From an uncultured Bacteroides sp. (GTDB taxonomy: Bacteria; Bacteroidota; Bacteroidia; Bacteroidales; Bacteroidaceae), in the NCBI GenBank assembly GCA_900553815.1, contig USEY01000037.1:1-36997 (forward strand): a stretch of 36,997 bases of DNA, read 5' to 3'. How positions within the stretch are numbered: position 1 is the stretch's first letter; each line of letters opens with the position of its first letter. Below are positions 16,284-23,654 of this stretch, piece by piece. The notes below the pieces were generated by a model, which worked only from the letters and a program-made list of their open reading frames with translations, had not been told where the DNA came from and ran no database searches. The position numbers and the translations under genes were made by a program.

Positions 16284-17642
16284 TTACTTCTTTCCGTATT
16301 CCGGGTCAATCTTTCTGTCGGCAAATATGGTGACAATGACTGTGGCTACGCAGCATATCATCACCAGCCAGAAGAAGTTAGTATAGCCGATAGCCTCCTG
16401 TATGTATCCGGCAAACATGCCCGGAATCATCATGCTCAGCGCCATGAAGGCGGTGCAGATGGCATAGTGTGAGGTCTTGAATTCGCCTTCCGAGAAGTAC
16501 ATCATGTAGAGCATGTAGGCTGTGAATCCGAATCCGTAGCCAAACTGTTCAATGGCAATAGCCGTGGAGATGACGAACAGGCCTTCGGGTTGGGCAATGG
16601 CCAGGTAGACAAATGTCAGACAGGGCAGTGTCATACAACCTGCCATCCACCAGATGGATTTCTTCAGTCCCAGACGCGAGGCAAACAGTCCGCCGAGGAT
16701 GCCTCCCAGGGTAAGGAAGATAACTCCGATGGTACCATACACAATGCCAACTTCGGCAGTCGAGAGCTCCAGACCTCCCGATGCCTTGGGAGCAACGAGG
16801 AAGGGCATACACATCTTGATGAGGAATGCTTCCGGCAGGCGATAGAGCAGCATGAATCCGATGGCCAGCCATACACCTGGCTTGGTGAAGTAGGTGGCAA
16901 AGGTTCGGCCGAATTCCTTAAAGATGGCTTTGGCGCTGGCGGTGCCGGCTGCCAATGTAGATTTGTCAGAGGCTGGTTTAGGTACTATGAAGAGGTGATA
17001 GAACGTTACCAAGCTGAACAGTACGGCGGTGACCATCATGGTGATGGTCCATGACAATGGAATGTCTTTGGTCTTCAACTCAATGGCTCCGGCAATGGCA
17101 ACTAGTACACCTTGTCCGAAGATGGAGGCCAGACGGTAGAATGTGCTTCGGATGCCGACGAAGGCAGCCTGGTCACTCTGCTTCAGGGCCAGCATGTAGA
17201 AACCGTCGGCGGCAATGTCGTGTGTAGCCGAGGCAAATGCGGTGATGATGAACAATATCAGCGTGAAGGTGAACATGCTGATAGGAGTTGTTCCAGCCGC
17301 CATGGTAGCCTCGTCGGGGTGTGGAATGGACAGCGTCAGCAGGATGAATGCGGCTGACATCAGTACCTGCATGGCAAGCGTCCACCATCTTTTGGTCTTG
17401 ATAATGTCTACAAACGGGCTCCAGAAAGGTTTGATGGTCCACGGCAGATAGAGCAGACTTGTGAACAATGCCATCTCTCCATTGGGCACGCCCATTTTGG
17501 TAAACATCATCACGGATATGTTGTTTACGATGAAGTATGGAATGCCTTGGGCAAAGTAAAGGGTGGGAACCCATAACCAAGGGGAACGTCTCACCCCCTC
17601 GCCCATAGAGAGGAAGGATGTGTGTGTCTTCATTTTATTCAT
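16284..17642 (-). CDS. ampG: AmpG-like muropeptide permease (MFS)
   Basis: This is a 452-aa major facilitator with about 12 hydrophobic segments. The opening SPWLWVPTLYFAQGIPY (residues 19-35), TSLLYLPWTIKPFWSPFVD and DIAADGFYMLAL are typical of the AmpG family, which imports GlcNAc-anhydroMurNAc (with or without peptides) across the inner membrane. The first 18 residues (MNKMKTHTSFLSMGEGVR) look like repeat-derived sequence added ahead of the conserved start of the family. The gene lies between the SpoIID-domain gene and namZ-1. Import of partly digested muropeptides fits the locus. Anhydro-sugar specificity cannot be judged from sequence. Confidence 0.88.
   Translation of the reverse strand: MNKMKTHTSFLSMGEGVRRSPWLWVPTLYFAQGIPYFIVNNISVMMFTKMGVPNGEMALFTSLLYLPWTIKPFWSPFVDIIKTKRWWTLAMQVLMSAAFILLTLSIPHPDEATMAAGTTPISMFTFTLILFIITAFASATHDIAADGFYMLALKQSDQAAFVGIRSTFYRLASIFGQGVLVAIAGAIELKTKDIPLSWTITMMVTAVLFSLVTFYHLFIVPKPASDKSTLAAGTASAKAIFKEFGRTFATYFTKPGVWLAIGFMLLYRLPEAFLIKMCMPFLVAPKASGGLELSTAEVGIVYGTIGVIFLTLGGILGGLFASRLGLKKSIWWMAGCMTLPCLTFVYLAIAQPEGLFVISTAIAIEQFGYGFGFTAYMLYMMYFSEGEFKTSHYAICTAFMALSMMIPGMFAGYIQEAIGYTNFFWLVMICCVATVIVTIFADRKIDPEYGKK
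17587..17622 (+). repeat. LSLGEG-type dispersed repeat, copy C (inside AmpG N-terminus)
   Basis: The shared core CCCCTCGCCCA followed by an AGAGAGG block aligns with copy A in the same orientation. It is translated in the - strand permease as HTSFLSMGEGVRR, just before the conserved SPWLWVPTLY. Confidence 0.55.
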
Positions 17643-17708
17643 GTTCGTTCTATTCCTTTATTTATGGTGAATGTATTATTGGGGTAGTATTAGCTTTTTA
17701 TGTATTTG

Positions 17709-17747
17709 TGCCTTCCCGTCCTGTTCGATAAAAAGGGCGGGAAGGCA
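17709..17747 (-). other. 13-bp hairpin between SpoIID and AmpG genes
   Basis: TGCCTTCCCGTCC (17709-17721) pairs with GGGCGGGAAGGCA (17735-17747) through one wobble. No T tract follows on either strand, so it is more likely an mRNA processing or stabilising element than a terminator. Confidence 0.55.
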
Positions 17748-17755
17748 GAGGAATG

Positions 17756-19126
17756 TTAGTATATTGCCTTTATCTCCGCACCGATATAATAGTGCAGCAA
17801 TATTTCATCGTACTTGTAGCCTTGTTCGCCCATGACGGCAGCGCCTATCTGGCAAAGGCCTACACCGTGCCCCCAGCCTGCACCGATAAGGGTGAAGCGG
17901 CCCGGTATGCCTTCGGGAGAGAGGTCGCTCTTGTCTACTACGAATGCCGAGCTGTAGAGGTGTGAGGGCGACAGTGTACGGCGGATTTCCAATTCCTTGC
18001 CGATAGTCAGCGTCTTCTTGGTACCAACTATCTTCAGTTTCCACAGACGGCCGCTGGTGCCACGTGCCACGGGGATGAGGTCAATAATCTGTCCGTAGTC
18101 TATACCCGAGCGTTTCAGAATGAGGGCCGACAGTTCTTCCTGCGTATATTCCACACGCCAACGGTAGAAGTCAGTAGTCTCTTGGTCGTAGTTGTTGAGC
18201 ACTTGCGAGAGGATGTGTTTGTCTGTAGTGTTGCAGAATGCCTCGGGTGAGGTGCGTATCCAGCGGTCAGCTTCGGCTTCGATGGTCAAGTCGGGCAGGT
18301 CGGCAGCTGGTTCAGAGCCGTTCTCTTTGCGAATGCGCCAGTCGCGCTGTTTCAGCAGGTAAGGGTAGGGAGTCTCTTCCCAGCAGTACTGGAACTCTTC
18401 GAAAGCACCGCCGCAGCATTTGGAGAAGCGGGCGTCGCATATCTTGCCTTCAGACATCAGTACCTGTCCGCGTGTGGCCTGGATGGCCTGGCGCACGATG
18501 TCGGTCGAGGCGCGTGTGATGCCCTGATAGCGCTGGCAGTGGTCATCGGCGCAGACGTCGAAGCGAGTATGGTCTTCGCGGTCGAACCAGCGGATAAGCT
18601 CGTCTTCAGTCTGTGTGCAGGCCGTATAGTCTGTGTGGCTGGCTTCTATTTCCTTGTTCTTGTTTATCTGTGCCAGCAGCCAGCTGCGCGAAATTACGGC
18701 ATGAGCTTTCAGCAGTTCCAGCGAGGCGGTAGCGCTCATTTCGCTGGAGATAACGCTGGTCAGGTAGTCTTCTACGCGGATGACGTTGATGCCGGTCAGT
18801 TTTTCGTTTTCCACAATGATTTTCAAGGCACCCTGGAAACGCTGGTCTTCCTTGCGTTCCCAGTGGAAATTGATGCCGATGGTGACGCCGTGCAGTTCGA
18901 ACGAAGCGGTTTGCTCGTCTTCCGGTTCAAACAGCAGTTCATCGTATAGGCGACCTTGCCACAGTATGCGGCCATGGTCGTAAGTGGCGGTTTGGCGGCC
19001 GCTTATTTCGTTGCCGTCCATGCGATAGGGAGCATGGAGTGTAAATTCAATTTGCGGCTCAAACATGATGCCGACGTTTACTTGGGGTTCTTTCATGGCA
19101 ATAGAGGAGGGAGTTTGATTTAACAT
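17756..19126 (-). CDS. SpoIID/LytB-domain protein
   Basis: The SpoIID domain of Bacillus subtilis SpoIID is a lytic transglycosylase acting on peptidoglycan glycans stripped of peptides; LytB homologues are known as amidase enhancers. The conserved block VEDYLTSVISSEM (residues 118-130), with E129 at the position of the presumed catalytic acid, is followed by SLELLKAHAVISRSW. The C-terminal signature GWGHGVGLCQIGAAVM is also present. The start at 19126 overlaps the stop of the DUF4922 gene as ATGTTAA, pointing to translational coupling. There is no recognisable signal peptide, which is odd for a wall hydrolase: either export is non-classical or the protein acts on imported fragments in the cytoplasm. 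The length (456 aa) is long for the domain, with an N-terminal beta-rich part of about 110 residues. Confidence 0.85.
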   Translation of the reverse strand: MLNQTPSSIAMKEPQVNVGIMFEPQIEFTLHAPYRMDGNEISGRQTATYDHGRILWQGRLYDELLFEPEDEQTASFELHGVTIGINFHWERKEDQRFQGALKIIVENEKLTGINVIRVEDYLTSVISSEMSATASLELLKAHAVISRSWLLAQINKNKEIEASHTDYTACTQTEDELIRWFDREDHTRFDVCADDHCQRYQGITRASTDIVRQAIQATRGQVLMSEGKICDARFSKCCGGAFEEFQYCWEETPYPYLLKQRDWRIRKENGSEPAADLPDLTIEAEADRWIRTSPEAFCNTTDKHILSQVLNNYDQETTDFYRWRVEYTQEELSALILKRSGIDYGQIIDLIPVARGTSGRLWKLKIVGTKKTLTIGKELEIRRTLSPSHLYSSAFVVDKSDLSPEGIPGRFTLIGAGWGHGVGLCQIGAAVMGEQGYKYDEILLHYYIGAEIKAIY

Positions 19127-20052
19127 AAATGATTTTTAATGTCTTGGCGCAACTTGGCAAAGTCGGATGCCGACAGGCAGACCTCAGAGAGAATCTGTTC
19201 CATGATGGCAGGTGATATTTTGTGGAAGTCGGCCTCGACCGGTGTGATGAATACACCGCCCAGGTCTACCGATGCCGGGCTGCTGAGCAGACGTGCATCG
19301 CCTTCGGCTGTGTAGCAGGCAGGGCGGTGCTTGGCACGCGGGAAGACAAAGAGAGTCCAGACACCTTCGTCGTACATGGCCAGCAGGTTCAGCATGGGTT
19401 CGCCTTCAGGTTGCTCGGGCAGCAGACGGCAGATGAGGCTGAACAGGTGATTGGCCGAAGCCATGTCTGCGGACTGGATGACGAGCGTAGTACGTGGCTG
19501 GTCGTTCAGATAGTAGAGGGTAGCCTTGCCATAGTCGGCTATCCGGCCGGCTATCTGGTTCTTCCAGTCAGCCTCAATAGGCATGAAGCCGCGGTTGCCA
19601 GCCTGGAAGTGGGCATGGTCGGGGGCAGATGCTCCGCAGCGTGGGCCGTTGTAGAAGATGGTGAAGTCTGTCAGCTGCCGTGCCAGTTCCATCATGTCTT
19701 CCAACCGTCCCTCGATGCGCTGTGGCGTATGGTTCAGGTCGGGGATGGTGAGGTGGCGCGGGAAGATGGGAAAAGGATTCACCAATATCTGGTAGTGTCC
19801 GCCGAAGGGTATCCCTTTCTGCTGGGCAGGAAGGTTGGCCGGGCAGAGGAAGCACTTACGTTCCTGGATGGACTTGGCATCTACTTTGGCACCCGAGGAA
19901 ACAATGCGGGCAGGGTTGAACTGTACTTTGTAGCGTACGCCACATACATTCAGTTCTCTGACCTGTACGCCTGCCAGTGCGGCATAGTTGTTTCGTGCCG
20001 TTTCCCAGTCAGCAAGTTGTTCGGTTAGAAATTTCTGTATTGTTTCGTTCAT
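19120..20052 (-). CDS. DUF4922 protein, GalT/HIT-superfamily-like transferase or phosphorylase
   Basis: This 310-aa cytoplasmic protein is of uncharacterised function. Motifs recall the galactose-1-phosphate uridylyltransferase/Ap4A phosphorylase branch of the HIT superfamily: a CFLC cysteine pair at 67-70 (possible metal site), NPFPIFPRHLTIP at 92-104, and YNGPRCGASAPDHAHFQ at 134-150, whose HAHFQ parallels the catalytic HxHxQ triad. It lies in the peptidoglycan-salvage operon between a GT2 gene and a SpoIID-domain gene, overlapping the latter. A nucleotidyl-transfer or phosphorolysis reaction on a sugar or nucleotide phosphate is a reasonable inference. The actual substrate is unknown. Confidence 0.8.
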   Translation of the reverse strand: MNETIQKFLTEQLADWETARNNYAALAGVQVRELNVCGVRYKVQFNPARIVSSGAKVDAKSIQERKCFLCPANLPAQQKGIPFGGHYQILVNPFPIFPRHLTIPDLNHTPQRIEGRLEDMMELARQLTDFTIFYNGPRCGASAPDHAHFQAGNRGFMPIEADWKNQIAGRIADYGKATLYYLNDQPRTTLVIQSADMASANHLFSLICRLLPEQPEGEPMLNLLAMYDEGVWTLFVFPRAKHRPACYTAEGDARLLSSPASVDLGGVFITPVEADFHKISPAIMEQILSEVCLSASDFAKLRQDIKNHLC

Positions 20053-20094
20053 AATCTTGCAGAGAAAATGTCTTACATACTTTCTTTATCCTGA

Positions 20095-20209
20095 TTAGGT
20101 AGCTACTTTGAAGCTGCCTTAGTAGCTACTGAGGAACCGCCTTGGTAGCTAGCTCGGGGATGCCTTGGTAGCTACTGAGGCGGTGCTTTGATAGAAACTC
20201 TGAGTATCA
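20095..20209. repeat. tandem array, four to five units of 23 bp
   Basis: Units of exactly 23 bp begin at 20095, 20118, 20141 and 20164, with a degenerate fifth at 20187. The common core is TTGGTAGCTACTGAGG; the self-complementary 8-mer GTAGCTAC occurs in three units and in altered form in a fourth. The array occupies the 193-bp gap between the GT2 and DUF4922 genes. It has the same period as the array at 14773-14841 but a different sequence. Confidence 0.8.
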
Positions 20210-20245
20210 GTTAGTTGTGAATAAGTACTTCGCGGTTAAGTTCTT

Positions 20246-21712
20246 TTACAACTTTGAAGCCTTGTTCTGTGCTATGCGCGCTTGTAGTTCCCAGGTGCGG
20301 ATGCGGTCCTTGTAAAGGTTGTGTCCGTTCATCTTCACTACGTCGAGCGATGCATCCGAGTTGTCGTCCCAGCGGCGGCAGAGGTATACCACGTCGTAGA
20401 CGCGTCCTATCTGGAAGCGGCGTGAGAAGTTCAGCCCCAGTGCATAGTCTTCGCCATAGCTGGTGTTGGGCACTTTCACTTCGCGCAATACTGGTGTGTA
20501 GAAGGCGCGGGGCGCTCCCAGACCATTGATGCGCAGGGCGTTGTTGCGACCGTTTTCGGGTGTCCATTCGCGGTGGTCAATGATGCCCGGGGCAATCATG
20601 TTCATGTTGAAGTCTGTCATCATGTATGTGCCTACTACCATGGCGCAGTTCTGCTCGTAGAAGGCGCGTACCATGGTGGCCAGTGTGTGTTCATCCTTGT
20701 AGACGTCGTCGCTGTCCAGCTGCACGGCAAACTTACCGCACTTGGGGTGATGTACACCCAGGTTCCAGCAGCCGCCTATACCCAGGTCGTTGCGTTCGGG
20801 TATGATATGAATCAGGCGCGGGTCATCGCGGAACTCATCAATGGCTTCGCTGGTACCGTCGGTAGAGTGATTGTCAATGATGATGAGGTTGAACTTGAAG
20901 TCGGCCTGCTGTGACAATACCGAGCGAATGGCGTCACGGATGGTACGGATGCGGTTGCGCACGGGGATGATGACCGATGCCTCGTATTCAAAGTCGCCTT
21001 TGTCGAACTCAATGTGCTCAAATTTCGGCTCCAGATAGCCACCTATTTCCTTCAGATGCTCGGTGCAGGCAGCTTCCATTTCTATCTGGCGGTTACGGTT
21101 CTTGGGGTCTACGTAGTCGAATATCTTTTCGCCACTCTTGCGGGTGTCGTTTTCCACTTCGGTGTAGAGGTATTCGTTGATGTGTACCAGTGACTCGCTT
21201 TGCGACAGCTTGAGGCGCAGGTCGTAGAGTCCGGCAAACTGATAGTCGGCTTTCATGCGCGATGCGGCTTCCTTCAGCGCGTCAGCACGGAACAGCAGCA
21301 CCGAACCGAAGTCGAAGTCGTCGCGCAGTGAACCTTGCTGGTAGTCAATGACCGGTGCATTCGACTGTTTTCCGTCCTTCACCTGATAGTGGTCGGCATA
21401 TACCATACCAGCGCCGCAGTCATCGAGGATGTGAATCATGCGCTCCAGGGCAAACATGCCCAGGTTGAGCGTCGTGTGCTTGGTGTAGAGCAGAACATAG
21501 TCAGCTGTAGCCTTTTCAGCTATGGCTTTCATGGTTTTGCTCGACTGGAGAGCGTCGGTTTGCAGCAGTTCGCACTGGGGCAGCGATTCAGTTGTATCGG
21601 TAGTGGCCAGCAGCACGATTTTGTTTACTAAACCTGTTTCTTGCAGACCCTTAACGGTCGCTTCTGCCTGGGCTGTTCCGGCGAAGGGAACAAAACAATC
21701 GATTGTTTTCAT
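20246..21712 (-). CDS. family-2 glycosyltransferase with tandem GT-A-like halves
   Basis: This is a 488-aa cytoplasmic protein without membrane segments. Residues about 245-450 form a canonical GT2 domain: ASVIIPVRNRIRTIRDAIRS, IIIDNHSTDGTSE, the metal/nucleotide-sugar DxD in QLDSDD (333-336) and GEDYALGL. Residues 1-235 resemble a second GT-A-like half (VYADHYQ, SLRDDFDFGSVLLFRADAL) without an obvious full DxD set. Donor and acceptor are unknown. The gene precedes the DUF4922 gene across a 23-bp repeat array. A biosynthetic enzyme in an otherwise degradative locus is unusual. It may decorate a surface glycan or reuse salvaged amino sugars, but neither is shown by the sequence. Confidence 0.85.
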   Translation of the reverse strand: MKTIDCFVPFAGTAQAEATVKGLQETGLVNKIVLLATTDTTESLPQCELLQTDALQSSKTMKAIAEKATADYVLLYTKHTTLNLGMFALERMIHILDDCGAGMVYADHYQVKDGKQSNAPVIDYQQGSLRDDFDFGSVLLFRADALKEAASRMKADYQFAGLYDLRLKLSQSESLVHINEYLYTEVENDTRKSGEKIFDYVDPKNRNRQIEMEAACTEHLKEIGGYLEPKFEHIEFDKGDFEYEASVIIPVRNRIRTIRDAIRSVLSQQADFKFNLIIIDNHSTDGTSEAIDEFRDDPRLIHIIPERNDLGIGGCWNLGVHHPKCGKFAVQLDSDDVYKDEHTLATMVRAFYEQNCAMVVGTYMMTDFNMNMIAPGIIDHREWTPENGRNNALRINGLGAPRAFYTPVLREVKVPNTSYGEDYALGLNFSRRFQIGRVYDVVYLCRRWDDNSDASLDVVKMNGHNLYKDRIRTWELQARIAQNKASKL

Positions 21713-21787
21713 ACTTAGATGCTATAGTTTAATTTGTTTTCTCTTATTCTGTTTATTTCTGGTTACTTTGGTAAGGGAGTTTAAAGT

Positions 21788-23647
21788 TTAATAGCGTGCT
21801 TTCAGCAGTCCCACCTCTCCGCTGGTGGCTGTAAACAGTACCTCATTGCGGTTCAGGGGGATGACGGTATTTATCAGTGAATTGCCTACTTTATGTTTCC
21901 ACACTACGGCACCTGTCTTTCCGTCCAATGCAAAGATAAGTCCTTCCTTGGTGCTGCCAAACATGAGACCGCCTTTTTCCGCCTGCATGGAGGGTGCGTG
22001 TTCATAGCCAAAGCCCACGTTGGAGGCCCATACCTGTGTCGGAACATTCTCCAGGGTAGAGTAGCATACGATGCTGTCGTTCATGGTTTTGCTGAAGATA
22101 CGTGCCTGGTCTTCTGACAAACCCACGGTTTCGCGTACCTTGGATTGGTATGTTCTCCACACGGTTTCGCCTGTCTTTATGTCGATGGCGGTAAGTGCCC
22201 GTTGCGGGTCGGCAATGAATACCTTGCCGTGGGCTGCCACTGGCCATACGGCAGCAGGCGAGTAGTGCATGCCGGTCAGGCCGCCGGTCCATTTCCACAC
22301 TTCGTGTCCGGTATCTTTGTGGAGGGCATACAGGGTGTTGTCCCATGCACCGAAGATGACTAGACTGTCTGCAATCAGAGGCTTGGTCTCTATATAGCCT
22401 TTCACTTGGTTGTAGGCCCAAATCACTTTGCCCGTATGTATGTCAATGGCACGGAAAGTATGGTCGCTGGCACCTATGTAGGCTATACTTTGTGCTATGC
22501 TGACAGCTCCCAGTACCGGTTCATCGGCATCTACTGTCCACAACAGCCGTCCGTCTGTTGCATTAAGTCCGTAGATGTGTCTGTCGGCAGAGCCAAACAC
22601 TACGACTCCTTCGGCAGTAGCCGGAGTACCTACAATGCGCTTGCCGGCAGCAAAGCTCCATAGCTTTTCTCCTTTCTTCAGACTGTAGGCTGTCAGACGT
22701 CCCATGTCGTCGCCCACGAATATCCGTCCGTCGGCCACGGCTGGCGAACAATAGATACCGGCACCCGTTTGCACAGTCCAGCGAGGTTTCACTTTATAAG
22801 ACTCATTGACGGAAAAGTCCGGGTATTTTTCTGCCTTGCCTTGATGGTCGTAGTAATTGGCAGTCATGGAGAATGCGGCAAAACGTTGCGGGACTTCTCC
22901 TGCCTGGCAGGTAAAGACGCGGATGGAATCGGGAGTTACTTCATAGATACCATATCCCTGGCGCCCTTCCTTGTCTCGCAGGTTGCTGCGCATCAGTATG
23001 CCGGGTATGCCGTCGTAGCTCAGGTTGCGGCAGCTGTGGTAATGGCCGCCAACGAAGAGGCGAACATTGTAGGGGCGTACAGCATCGGTCACGTCGTACC
23101 AATTATCCACATCACCCTCTTGCATGGGATAGTGTGTGGCCAGTATCACAGGTTTCCCTGCACCGGCTTTCTCCACTTCGTCTTTCATCCAGCTGATGTC
23201 TTGCGGTACTACGTGTCCGTAGGCCATGCGCATCAGTGGCCCTGAGTTGAATCCCAGAAACAAGACTCCTTTGTGTTCAAAGGCAAAGCGTTCATAACCG
23301 AATACCTCTCCGAAGGCCGTGCATCCCGAGTCGCTCCATTTGGTTTCGTGGTTGCCCAGGGCTACGTAATATTTGGCTTTCAGCAAATCAAGGCACGACT
23401 TCACTTTTTCCAATGTTGCCCGGTCTCCTTCTTCCGTTATGTCGCCTGTCACCAGCACAAAGTCTATGCTGTCCGTGGCATTGATGCGTGCAATGGAGCG
23501 GAGCAGGTCTTCCGTAGGATTAGGGTTGTGCATGCTCAGGTGCAGGTCAGTGAGCTGTGCGAAGCGGAATGTGCCGGTCTGAGCCTGCATCACCGTGGTG
23601 GTGAGGCAGGCGACCAGTAGGTTGATTATGAACAGATAGCGCTTCAT
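21788..23647 (-). CDS. secreted calcineurin-like metallophosphoesterase with PQQ-type beta-propeller
   Basis: Signal peptide MKRYLFIINLLVACLTTTVMQAQ. Residues about 27-260 form a calcineurin-like phosphoesterase with all the usual metal ligands visible: LTDLH (D34, H36), TGDIT (D69), LGNHET (N99, H100), ATHYP and GGHYH. From about residue 280 to the end come repeated blades of the PQQ/quinoprotein type (WTVQTGAGIYCSPAVADGRI, GRLTAYSLKKGEKLW, HIYGLNATDGRLLWTV), probably one propeller of seven or eight blades acting as a binding platform. It follows the amidase stop codon by 7 bp, so it is co-transcribed. The substrate is unknown; phosphate-bearing cell-wall polymers, phospholipids or nucleotides are all possible. 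Confidence 0.88.
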   Translation of the reverse strand: MKRYLFIINLLVACLTTTVMQAQTGTFRFAQLTDLHLSMHNPNPTEDLLRSIARINATDSIDFVLVTGDITEEGDRATLEKVKSCLDLLKAKYYVALGNHETKWSDSGCTAFGEVFGYERFAFEHKGVLFLGFNSGPLMRMAYGHVVPQDISWMKDEVEKAGAGKPVILATHYPMQEGDVDNWYDVTDAVRPYNVRLFVGGHYHSCRNLSYDGIPGILMRSNLRDKEGRQGYGIYEVTPDSIRVFTCQAGEVPQRFAAFSMTANYYDHQGKAEKYPDFSVNESYKVKPRWTVQTGAGIYCSPAVADGRIFVGDDMGRLTAYSLKKGEKLWSFAAGKRIVGTPATAEGVVVFGSADRHIYGLNATDGRLLWTVDADEPVLGAVSIAQSIAYIGASDHTFRAIDIHTGKVIWAYNQVKGYIETKPLIADSLVIFGAWDNTLYALHKDTGHEVWKWTGGLTGMHYSPAAVWPVAAHGKVFIADPQRALTAIDIKTGETVWRTYQSKVRETVGLSEDQARIFSKTMNDSIVCYSTLENVPTQVWASNVGFGYEHAPSMQAEKGGLMFGSTKEGLIFALDGKTGAVVWKHKVGNSLINTVIPLNRNEVLFTATSGEVGLLKARY

Positions 23648-23654
23648 GTATGTA

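Noticed and set aside
20095..20209. CRISPR array
   Set aside because: Units are contiguous 23-bp repeats without spacers, and there are no cas genes in the window.
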